Source: an uncultured Oscillospiraceae bacterium (GTDB lineage: Bacteria > Bacillota > Clostridia > Oscillospirales > Acutalibacteraceae). Taken from it: DNA of 27,500 nucleotides. Of this stretch, positions 1 through 6,559 are shown piece by piece. The stretch covers positions 1 to 27,500 of the forward strand of contig UQRL01000032.1 of assembly GCA_900543555.1 (NCBI GenBank), written 5' to 3'. Position 1 is the first letter of the stretch, and each line of letters begins with the position of its first letter. The notes beneath the pieces are model-generated. The model searched no databases. It was not told where the DNA came from and was given only the letters and a program-made list of their open reading frames with translations. The translations under genes and the position numbers were made by a program.

Positions 1-988
1 CCGCCGCGCCGGAGTAGCCAATGGCGCACAGCACCCGGCCCCAGTTGGCGTCCGCGCCGAACATGGCCGCCTTGAACAGGGTGGAGCAGATGACGCTTTT
101 GGACACGGTGCGGGCCATGGACAGGTCCGCGGCGCCGTCCACCCGGCAGATGAGCAGCTTGGTGGCCCCTTCCCCGTCCCCCGCCATCAGCTTGGAGAGC
201 TGGCGGCACACGGCTTCCAGTGCCTCTGCAAAGGCGTCGTAGTCCGGGCCGGGGGCGGTGATCTCCGGGTTGCCCGCCGCACCGTTGGCCAGGATGGCGA
301 AGGTGTCGTTGGTGGAGGTGTCCCCGTCCACGGAGATCATGTTGAAGGTCTTTTCCGTCACCTGGTGGATGGCCTTGTCCAGCATGGCCGGGCTGATGGC
401 GCAGTCCGTGGTGACAAAGCAGAGCATGGTGGCCATGTTGGGGTGGATCATGCCGCTGCCCTTGGAGATGCCCCCCACCTTCACGGTTTTGCCGCCGATC
501 TCCACTTCCGCCGCCGCTTCCTTGGCGATGGTGTCAGTGGTCATAATGGCGGTGGCCGCGGCGTGGGAGCCGTCTGCGCTCAGGGCCTTTACCAGCTCTG
601 GGATGCCCGCCTGGATGGGCTCGATGGGCAGCACCTGGCCGATAACCCCGGTGGAAGCCACCACCACGTCCTGGGGGGCGATCCCCAAGGCCTGGGCGGT
701 GAGATCGCACATGGTCTGGGCCTTTTCCTCGCCGTCGGCGTTACAGGTGTTGGCGTTGCCGGAGTTGCAGATGACAGCCTTGGCGGTGCCGTCCGCGATG
801 TTCTTCTGGGTGACCAGGATGGGCGCGCCCTTTACCAGGTTCTGGGTGTACACAGCGGCCGCCGCGCAGGGCTTTTCGCTGTAAATCATGGCCAGGTCGG
901 GCTTGGATTTATTCTTGCGGACGCCACAGTGGATGCCCCCGGCCACAAAACCCTGGGCCGCCGTAACGCCGCCTTCTATCATCTTCAT
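1..988 (-). CDS. argJ: ArgJ, bifunctional ornithine acetyltransferase / N-acetylglutamate synthase (3' end outside window)
   Basis: Transfers the acetyl group from N-acetylornithine to glutamate, closing the cyclic arginine pathway; some members also make N-acetylglutamate from acetyl-CoA. About 329 codons are visible and the C-terminus lies beyond base 1. The ATG at 988 is preceded by an AGAGGGG ribosome-binding site. The protein opens MKMIEGGVTAAQGF and contains the self-cleavage region KGSGMIHPNMATML; the Thr of MATML (residue 187) is the conserved nucleophile at which the family splits into alpha and beta chains. The beta-chain segments DGDTSTNDT and DGEGATKL follow. It lies 40 bp downstream of argC in the same operon. 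Whether it is bifunctional cannot be told from sequence, and no argA is visible here. Confidence 0.96.
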   Translation of the reverse strand, partial: MKMIEGGVTAAQGFVAGGIHCGVRKNKSKPDLAMIYSEKPCAAAAVYTQNLVKGAPILVTQKNIADGTAKAVICNSGNANTCNADGEEKAQTMCDLTAQALGIAPQDVVVASTGVIGQVLPIEPIQAGIPELVKALSADGSHAAATAIMTTDTIAKEAAAEVEIGGKTVKVGGISKGSGMIHPNMATMLCFVTTDCAISPAMLDKAIHQVTEKTFNMISVDGDTSTNDTFAILANGAAGNPEITAPGPDYDAFAEALEAVCRQLSKLMAGDGEGATKLLICRVDGAADLSMARTVSKSVICSTLFKAAMFGADANWGRVLCAIGYSGAA

Positions 989-1028
989 AAGTGATCCCCT
1001 CTCTACTTAATCTATGTGGTTCCCCTGT

Positions 1029-2069
1029 TTAAAAGGCCGGAGGGACAATAGTCAGTCCCGCGGTCTCCTCCAGGCCGAAGCTGAGGTTCATGTTCTGGAT
1101 GGCCTGGCCCGCCGCCCCCTTGACCATGTTGTCGATGGCGGAGATGGCGATGAAGGTGCCGGTGCGGCTGTCCACAAACAGGGACATGTCGCAGAAGTTG
1201 CTGTAGCGCACGTTCTTCACGTTGGCCACCTGGCCCTTTTCCAGCAGGCGGACGAAAAACTCCCCGTCGTACCGGGCGTGGTAGGCCTCCCACAGCTGAT
1301 CCTCGGTGACGCCGGGCTTCAGCCTGGCGTAGCAGGTGGCCAGGATGCCCCGGTTGATGGGCAGCAGGTGGGGCACGAAGGTGACCTTCATGTCACTGCC
1401 CACCATCTTGGACAAGGTCTGCTCAATCTCCGGGGTGTGGCGGTGGGCCGCCACCTTGTAGGCGGTGAAGCTCTCATTGAGCTCGGGGTAGTGGTTGCCC
1501 TGGGTGGGCTTTCTCCCCGCACCGGTGACGCCGGATTTGCAGTCGGCGATGATGCCCTCCTGCTCGATCAGCCCCGCCTCCAGGGCGGGCACCAGGGCCA
1601 GGGGCACCGCCGTGGTGTAGCACCCCGGGTTGGCGATGACCTTCTTCCCCCGGATCTTCTCCCGGAAGAACTCCGGCAGGCCGTACACCGCCTTCTCATG
1701 GAGGGCCTTGTCCTGGTATTCGCCGCCGTACCACTCCTGGTAGGCGGCCTCGTCCTCCAGGCGGAAGTCAGCGCCCATGTCGATGAAGGTCTTGCCCAGG
1801 GCGTCGCACTGGGCGGCCAAGTCCTGGGAAAGGCCGTGGGGCAGGGCGGCAAAGACCACGTCACTCTGCTCCACCACCTGGTCCTGGGTGCCGCAGACCA
1901 TGTCAATCATCTGGCTGTAGGCGGGGTACACCTGGGAGAGGGCCATGCCCTCAAAGCTGACGGAGCTGATGGCAGAAAGCTCCGCCTGGGGATGGCCCAC
2001 GATCAGACGGCAGATCTCGCTGCCCGCGTAGCCCGTGGCCCCCACCACGCCCACTTTGATAGTTTCCAT
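1029..2069 (-). CDS. argC: ArgC, N-acetyl-gamma-glutamyl-phosphate reductase
   Basis: NADPH-dependent reduction of N-acetylglutamyl-phosphate to the semialdehyde, a cytoplasmic step of arginine synthesis. The 346-residue length is normal for the family. The N-terminal Rossmann motif GATGYAG (residues 10-16) and the active-site Cys150 in NPGCYTT are both present. An upstream in-frame ATG would add 12 residues (MCWGCWKRRGTD), but the family begins at METIKVGVVGATG, so the ATG at 2069 is chosen. It starts one base after the argH stop (TGA-C-ATG), which implies translational coupling. All visible key residues are intact. Confidence 0.97.
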   Translation of the reverse strand: METIKVGVVGATGYAGSEICRLIVGHPQAELSAISSVSFEGMALSQVYPAYSQMIDMVCGTQDQVVEQSDVVFAALPHGLSQDLAAQCDALGKTFIDMGADFRLEDEAAYQEWYGGEYQDKALHEKAVYGLPEFFREKIRGKKVIANPGCYTTAVPLALVPALEAGLIEQEGIIADCKSGVTGAGRKPTQGNHYPELNESFTAYKVAAHRHTPEIEQTLSKMVGSDMKVTFVPHLLPINRGILATCYARLKPGVTEDQLWEAYHARYDGEFFVRLLEKGQVANVKNVRYSNFCDMSLFVDSRTGTFIAISAIDNMVKGAAGQAIQNMNLSFGLEETAGLTIVPPAF

Positions 2070-2070
2070 G

Positions 2071-3456
2071 TCAGTTCCCCTCCTTTTCCAGCAGCCCCAG
2101 CACACGCTGGGCCTGGGCTTTCACGTTCTCCGGGGCGGGACCGCCCAGCACCTTCCGGCCGCCCACGCACTTCTCCAGGGAGATAGCGCCGTACACGCCC
2201 TCGTCAAAGGCGGGGCAGATAGCACGGTAGTCTTCCAGGGGCAGGGTCTCCAGGGTCAGGCCCTTCTGGATGCACAGGGCCACCAGCTCCCCGGTGATCT
2301 TATAGGCGTCCCGGAAGGGCAGGCCCTTTTCCGCCACCAGGTAGTCGGCGCAGTCCGTAGCGTTGATAAAGCCCCCGGCGGCCGCGGCCCGCATCTTGTC
2401 CTCCTTCACGGTCATGGTCTCCACCATGGGGATGAGGGGCGTCAGGCACAGCTTGAGGGTGTCCACCGCGTCGAAGACGGCCTCCTTGTCCTCCTGCATG
2501 TCCTTGTTGTAGGCCAGGGGCAGGCCCTTCATCATGGAGAGCAGCGCCATCAAATCGCCGAACACCCGGCCGCTCTTGCCCCGGATGAGCTCGGCAATGT
2601 CCGGGTTTTTCTTCTGGGGCATGATGCTGGAGCCGGTGGAGAAGGCGTCGTCCAGCTCGATAAACTGAAACTCCCAGGAGCACCACAGCACCAGCTCCTC
2701 ACAGAAGCGGGACAGGTGCACCATGATGAGAGAGGCGTCGAAGGCGATCTCCGCGCAGAAGTCCCGGTCGGAGACGCCGTCCAGGCTGTTCTGGCTGATC
2801 TGGGAAAAGCCCAGCAGCTTCGCGGTGATGGTCCTATCCAAGGGATAGGTGGTGCCGGCCAGGGCGCCGCTGCCCAGGGGCATGACGTCCATGCGCTTCA
2901 GGGCGTCCTCCAGGCGGGAGAGGTCCCGCAGCAGCATCTCGGCGTAGGCCATCAAGTGGTGGCCAAAGGTGATGGGCTGGGCCCGCTGCATGTGGGTGTA
3001 GCCGGGCATCACCGTGGCGGCGTACTGCTCCGCTTTGCGGCACAGCACTTTCACAAAGTCCTTCAACTGGGCCTGGACGGCGGCGCAGTCCTTGCGCAAG
3101 GTCAGGCGCACATCCAAAGCGACCTGGTCGTTGCGGCTGCGGGCGGTGTGCAGGCGCTTGCCCGCGTCGCCGATGCGGGAGGTGAGCTCCCCCTCCACAA
3201 AGGTGTGGATGTCCTCGGCGTCCGGGTCAATCATCAGGGCGCCGGAATCCAAATCGGCCAGAATGCCCTGTAGGCCCTTCACAATCTTCTCGCTTTCGCC
3301 TTTCTCAATGATTCCGCACTCCCCCAGCATGGTGGCGTGGGCCATGCTGCCCTCGATATCCTCCCGGTACATCCGGCTGTCGATGGAGATGCTGGAGTTA
3401 AAGTCGTTGGTCTTGGGGTCGGCTTCCTTTTGGAAACGGCCTTTCCAAAGCTTCAT
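2071..3456 (-). CDS. argH: ArgH, argininosuccinate lyase
   Basis: Cleaves argininosuccinate to arginine and fumarate, the last step of arginine synthesis. At 461 residues it has normal family length. It starts MKLWKGRFQ, the classical ArgH opening; a longer in-frame start (12 more residues) is less likely because GGGAGGG lies directly upstream of the ATG at 3456. The fumarase/aspartase superfamily signature GSSIMPQKKNP is at residues 275-285, carrying the flexible-loop catalytic Ser. SRNDQVALD (107-115) and PGYTHMQRAQP with the conserved His155 are also visible. It follows argG after 91 bp that contain a hairpin, and overlaps no neighbour. Confidence 0.97.
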   Translation of the reverse strand: MKLWKGRFQKEADPKTNDFNSSISIDSRMYREDIEGSMAHATMLGECGIIEKGESEKIVKGLQGILADLDSGALMIDPDAEDIHTFVEGELTSRIGDAGKRLHTARSRNDQVALDVRLTLRKDCAAVQAQLKDFVKVLCRKAEQYAATVMPGYTHMQRAQPITFGHHLMAYAEMLLRDLSRLEDALKRMDVMPLGSGALAGTTYPLDRTITAKLLGFSQISQNSLDGVSDRDFCAEIAFDASLIMVHLSRFCEELVLWCSWEFQFIELDDAFSTGSSIMPQKKNPDIAELIRGKSGRVFGDLMALLSMMKGLPLAYNKDMQEDKEAVFDAVDTLKLCLTPLIPMVETMTVKEDKMRAAAAGGFINATDCADYLVAEKGLPFRDAYKITGELVALCIQKGLTLETLPLEDYRAICPAFDEGVYGAISLEKCVGGRKVLGGPAPENVKAQAQRVLGLLEKEGN

Positions 3457-3480
3457 AGTGTTCCCTCCCGTGGAGTCTCT

Positions 3481-3519
3481 TAAAAAGGGCAAGGGGACTT
3501 TTCCCTTGGGAAAGCCCCC
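3481..3519 (-). terminator. Hairpin with T-rich tail between argG and argH (attenuator-like)
   Basis: On the minus strand GGGGGCTTTCCC-AA-GGGAAAAGTCCCC forms an imperfect stem, followed by TTGCCCTTTTTA. It lies in the 91-bp gap between the argG stop and argH start. No second promoter is obvious between it and argH, so it would act as a partial terminator or an RNA-processing hairpin that lowers argHCJ relative to argG. The T-tract starts a few bases after the stem, which weakens the call. Confidence 0.4.
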
Positions 3520-3547
3520 TCGTCCGGGTGGTCCATATAAAATGCCC

Positions 3548-4774
3548 TTACTTGTCGTAGGTCAGGCCCTTCTTCGCCTGGACCTTGATGGGCAGGCCGA
3601 ACAGGTTGATAAACCCGGCGGAGTCGGCCTGGTTGTACACCTCGTCCTCGTCAAAGGTGGCGATTTCCTCGTCATACAGGGAGTAGGGGGAGGTGACGCC
3701 CGCGTCGATGATGTTGCCCTTATAGAGCTTCAGCTTCACGTCGCCGGTGACGGTCTCCTGGGTGGAGTCCACAAAGGCGGACAGGGCTTGGCGCAGAGGG
3801 GTGTACCACTGGCCGTTGTACACCAGGTCGGCGAACTTCAGGGCAACCTGCTGCTTGTAGTGATAGGTCTCCTTATCCAGGCACAGCTCTTCCAGCTTGT
3901 TGTGGGCGTGGTAGAGGATGGTGCCGCCGGGAGTCTCGTAGACGCCACGGGACTTCATGCCCACCAGGCGGTTCTCGATGATGTCCGCCAGGCCGATGCC
4001 GTTTTTGCCGCCCAGCTCGTTGAGCTTGGCCACCATCTCCACGCCGGTGAGGGTTTCCCCGTCCAGGTGGGTGGGCACGCCCTTCTCAAAGTGCAGGGTG
4101 ATGTAGGTGGGCTCGTCGGGGGCCTGCTCGGGGGAGACGCCCAGTTCCAGGAAGCCCGGCTTGTTGTACTGGGGCTCGTTGGCGGGGTTCTCCAAATCCA
4201 GGCCCTCGTGGGAGAGGTGCCACAGGTTCTTGTCCTTGGAGTAGTTGGTCTCCCGGTTGATTTTCAGGGGGATGTTGTGGGCCTCGGCGTACTCAATCTC
4301 CTCTTCCCGGCTCTTGATGTCCCAGATACGCCAGGGGGCGATGATCTTCATATCCGGAGCAAAGGCCTTGATGGCCAGCTCGAAACGCACCTGGTCGTTG
4401 CCCTTGCCGGTGCAGCCGTGGCAGATGGCGTCGGCGCCCTCTTTCTTGGCGATGTCCACGATGCCCTTGGCGATGATGGGACGGGCAAAGGAGGTGCCCA
4501 GCAGGTACTTGTTCTCATACACAGCCCCGGCCTTCACTGTGGGGTAGACGTAGTCCTGGATGAACTCCTCTTTCAAATCCAGCACATACAGCTTGGAGGC
4601 GCCGGTCTTCTTGGCCTTTTCCTCCAGGCCGTCCAGCTCGGTGCCCTGGCCCACGTCGCCGGAAACGGCGATGACCTCGCAGTTGTTGTAGTTTTCCTTC
4701 AGCCAGGGGATGATGATAGAGGTGTCCAGGCCGCCGGAGTAGGCCAGCACTACCTTTTTAATCTCGTTTGCCAT
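3548..4774 (-). CDS. argG: ArgG, argininosuccinate synthase
   Basis: ATP-dependent condensation of citrulline and aspartate to argininosuccinate. The 408-residue protein starts [19 protein letters not shown]; the N-type ATP pyrophosphatase P-loop SGGLDTS is at residues 13-19. The motifs [13 protein letters not shown] and the citrulline/aspartate-binding stretch [14 protein letters not shown] are present. The ATG at 4774 has an AAGGAAGGG ribosome-binding site. It is the first gene of the argG-argH-argC-argJ operon; the promoter and ArgR box lie 60-110 bp upstream. No truncation or missing motif was seen. Confidence 0.97.
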   Translation of the reverse strand: MANEIKKVVLAYSGGLDTSIIIPWLKENYNNCEVIAVSGDVGQGTELDGLEEKAKKTGASKLYVLDLKEEFIQDYVYPTVKAGAVYENKYLLGTSFARPIIAKGIVDIAKKEGADAICHGCTGKGNDQVRFELAIKAFAPDMKIIAPWRIWDIKSREEEIEYAEAHNIPLKINRETNYSKDKNLWHLSHEGLDLENPANEPQYNKPGFLELGVSPEQAPDEPTYITLHFEKGVPTHLDGETLTGVEMVAKLNELGGKNGIGLADIIENRLVGMKSRGVYETPGGTILYHAHNKLEELCLDKETYHYKQQVALKFADLVYNGQWYTPLRQALSAFVDSTQETVTGDVKLKLYKGNIIDAGVTSPYSLYDEEIATFDEDEVYNQADSAGFINLFGLPIKVQAKKGLTYDK

Positions 4775-4832
4775 GATGGGTCCCTTCCTTTATTGCAAAT
4801 TCAAAAGAGTCTTGGGTTTTGTGACACTTGCT

Positions 4833-4860
4833 ATTATACACCCCTTTCGGGAAAAATCAA
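4833..4860 (-). promoter_or_regulatory. Sigma-A promoter of the arg operon
   Basis: On the minus strand the -35 TTGATT (4855-4860) and the perfect -10 TATAAT (4833-4838) are separated by 16 bp. Transcription would start near 4825, giving a leader of about 50 nt before argG. A short CCCGAAAGGGG dyad lies in the spacer. The adjacent ArgR box just upstream supports this as the regulated arg promoter. Confidence 0.8.
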
Positions 4861-4865
4861 GAGCA

Positions 4866-4883
4866 AATTGCATATTTATTCAT
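4866..4883 (-). promoter_or_regulatory. ArgR/AhrC operator (ARG box)
   Basis: The minus-strand sequence ATGAATAAATATGCAATT matches the Bacillus ARG-box consensus (CATGAATAAAAATKCAAKT) with very few differences, and the E. coli palindrome TGAATwwwwATTCA with one. It ends 5 bp upstream of the -35 element. A weaker TTTGCAAAAAATATG half-site abuts it (4881-4895), resembling the tandem strong/weak boxes known for AhrC operators. The regulator gene itself is not in the window. Confidence 0.75.
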
Positions 4884-4945
4884 ATTTTTTGCAAACCAAT
4901 ACGGGAACGGCTTCTTTTTCCGTTATTTTCCCTATTTTCAGGGAC

Positions 4946-4975
4946 AAAAATGAGGGAGCGACTTGCGCAGCTCCC
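4946..4975 (-). terminator. Terminator after the TVP38/DedA-family gene
   Basis: Minus strand GGGAGC-N10-GCTCCC is followed by TCATTTTTG. It lies 36 bp past the stop of the membrane-protein gene and upstream of the arg promoter, so it separates the two units. Confidence 0.6.
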
Positions 4976-5010
4976 ACCCATTCCAATTTTTATGCAAAAT
5001 ATTCACCAAA

Positions 5011-5799
5011 TTATACAGGAGACTTTTTGCCTGCCGGCTCCACTCCCTGCTCCAGGGCCTGGCGCTCCCGCTCCTTCCGCTGGTGGTGCTGGGTGATTTT
5101 CCGATACACCAGCACCCCCAGGCCGCTGATGGCCGCCGTGGCCACAAAGACAATGACGGCAAACAGGTAGTTCTGTGTGCCCAGGGCATCCCCGCCGATG
5201 GTGGATGTGATCACGGAAGGAATGCGCGCCACCGTGGTAATAAGCACCCAGGTGCGCAGGCGCATGGGAGTCAAGCCCACGATATAGGTGAGCACATCTT
5301 TGGGCGTGCCAGGGATAAAAAACAGGATGAAGGCGATAAGGTTCAGCCGGCGGGCGTTCTGCAGAAACTTGAGCGAGTGGATTTTCTCCTCCGCGATAAA
5401 CAGCGTGACGAACCGCATGCCAAACTTTTTTACAAAAAGGAAGATGGCAATGCTGCTCAGGGTGGTGCCCAAAACGCACAGCAGCGTGCCCTCCAGAATG
5501 CCGAAAGCATAGCCAGCCCCAATCTCCAGGGGCTCTCCAGGGATGATGGCCACAAAGACCTGAAGCATCATCATGCCCAAAAAGGCCAGCCTGCCCCACG
5601 CCCCATGGCCGTCCACCCACTCCCGGAACCGATCCGGCTGGGAGACAAACTGCAGCATGGGCTTGCCCACAAACCAAAACACCAGGCCCATGGCTGCCAG
5701 GGCCGCCCCCAAGCACACCAGGGCTACAATCCGTTTTCTTTTTCTCTCTCGCTTTTCCATAGACTCGCTTTCCCTTCCGGACCTGCCAGGGCGATCCAT
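5011..5799 (-). CDS. TVP38/TMEM64 (DedA/VTT superfamily) membrane protein
   Basis: A 262-residue integral membrane protein. After a very basic N-terminus (KRERKRKR) there is a transmembrane segment near residues 24-44, then the VTT-domain core: IIPGEPLEIGAGYAFG, a helical hairpin with FGMRFV, and FFIPGTPKDVLTYIVGLTPM. The last two motifs are typical of TVP38/YdjX-type proteins, which belong to the lipid-scramblase-like DedA superfamily. A final membrane helix is followed by a charged tail (RKITQHHQRKERERQ). The start is uncertain: the ATG at 5799 has a purine-rich site very close to it, and the ATG at 5760 (MEKRERKRKR) has GGAAGGG about 11 bp upstream and may be the real one. Its substrate cannot be stated. 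Confidence 0.85.
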   Translation of the reverse strand: MDRPGRSGRESESMEKRERKRKRIVALVCLGAALAAMGLVFWFVGKPMLQFVSQPDRFREWVDGHGAWGRLAFLGMMMLQVFVAIIPGEPLEIGAGYAFGILEGTLLCVLGTTLSSIAIFLFVKKFGMRFVTLFIAEEKIHSLKFLQNARRLNLIAFILFFIPGTPKDVLTYIVGLTPMRLRTWVLITTVARIPSVITSTIGGDALGTQNYLFAVIVFVATAAISGLGVLVYRKITQHHQRKERERQALEQGVEPAGKKSPV

Positions 5800-5939
5800 T
5801 TACCCTTTCTTTTCTTTTTAGTATAAAAGAAAGCGCTCAAGAAATCTTAAACAGTTTCTGAATTTTTTCCCATTGCCGCGGGCTTCCCTGCGTTCCGAAG
5901 GGCCCGGGCGGGCATCTTTGGAAATTTTTCTCAAACCTC

Positions 5940-5966
5940 TGTAAGGAACGCCTAAAAAACCGTAGA
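5940..5966 (+). promoter_or_regulatory. Possible ECF-type promoter of the sigma/anti-sigma pair
   Basis: TGTAAG (5940-5945) lies 15 bp before CGTAGA (5961-5966). This resembles the TGAAAC/TGTAAC-N16-CGTA/CGTC pattern of Bacillus extracytoplasmic-function sigma factors, and there is no good sigma-A site in this gap. It would give a leader of about 30 nt ending in AAGGAGG (5985-5991). Autoregulation is an inference from position. Confidence 0.35.
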
Positions 5967-6001
5967 ATAAAGGCAGAGAGGGAAAAGGAGGAGTGAGAAG
6001 G

Positions 6002-6559
6002 ATGAAGGACCGGGACATCATCGAGCTGTTTTGGCAGCGCCTGCCCCAAGCCGTGGACGCGGTGGAGGAGGCCTACGGCTCTCAGCTGCGGGGCCTGGCC
6101 GGGAACCTGCTGCCCGACCCCCAAGACGCGGAGGAGTGCCTGAACGACGCCTACCTGGGGCTGTGGAACAGCATCCCGCCGGCAAAGCCCCAGCCCCTGC
6201 TGCCCTATGCCCTGCGGGTGGTGCGCAACCTGTGCCTGAAGCGCTATCACTACAACCGGGCCGGCAAGCGGAACAACCAGATGGAAGTGGCCCTCTCGGA
6301 GCTGGAAAACTGCCTGGCCGGGTCCTCCACGCCGGAGAGGGAACAGGACGCCAAGGAGCTGGGGGCCGCCTTGAACGGCTTTGTCAAAGGGCTGTCCCAC
6401 CGGGACCGGGTGCTGTTTTTGGGGCGCTACTGGTACGGCAGCTCTTACAAGGAGCTGGCCCTGAAGCTGGGGATCACGGAGAACAACGCGGCCGTGCGGC
6501 TCTCCCGCCTGCGGGACAAGCTGCGGGCCCACTTGCAGAAAAAGGGGGTTTTGGAATGA
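6002..6559 (+). CDS. Sigma-70 family RNA polymerase sigma factor (ECF-like)
   Basis: A 185-residue alternative sigma factor. Region 2 lies roughly at residues 20-85, with DPQDAEECLNDAYLGLWNSIP and LPYALRVVRNLCLKRYH matching the core-binding and -10 recognition helices. Region 4 is about residues 120-178, with LSHRDRVLFLGRYWYGSSYKEL followed by the helix-turn-helix LGITENNAAVRLSRLRDKL. The ATG at 6002 is 10 bp from AAGGAGG; a GTG at 5993 is nearly on top of that site and is rejected. Its stop overlaps the next start as ATGA, the normal layout for a sigma factor and its membrane anti-sigma/sensor. Confidence 0.92.
   Translation: MKDRDIIELFWQRLPQAVDAVEEAYGSQLRGLAGNLLPDPQDAEECLNDAYLGLWNSIPPAKPQPLLPYALRVVRNLCLKRYHYNRAGKRNNQMEVALSELENCLAGSSTPEREQDAKELGAALNGFVKGLSHRDRVLFLGRYWYGSSYKELALKLGITENNAAVRLSRLRDKLRAHLQKKGVLE

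Noticed and set aside
1014..3273. Long plus-strand open frames opposite argC and argH (390 and 412 codons)
   Set aside because: They are antisense shadows of well-recognised arg genes in GC-rich DNA; the products are His/Gly/Val-rich with no motif and no ribosome-binding site.
4990..5012. Second candidate ArgR box (TATGCAAAATATTCAC)
   Set aside because: Half-site spacing is one base short of the consensus and it lies about 100 bp from the main box near the end of the upstream gene.
3014..5170. 718-codon plus-strand open frame across argH, argG and the arg promoter
   Set aside because: Low-complexity product that is antisense to argG and crosses its promoter and terminator; no family motif.
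6031..6555. In-frame N-terminal extension of the sensor protein through the sigma-factor gene
   Set aside because: It is the shifted frame of the sigma gene; the real start is the ATG at 6556 that overlaps the sigma stop.
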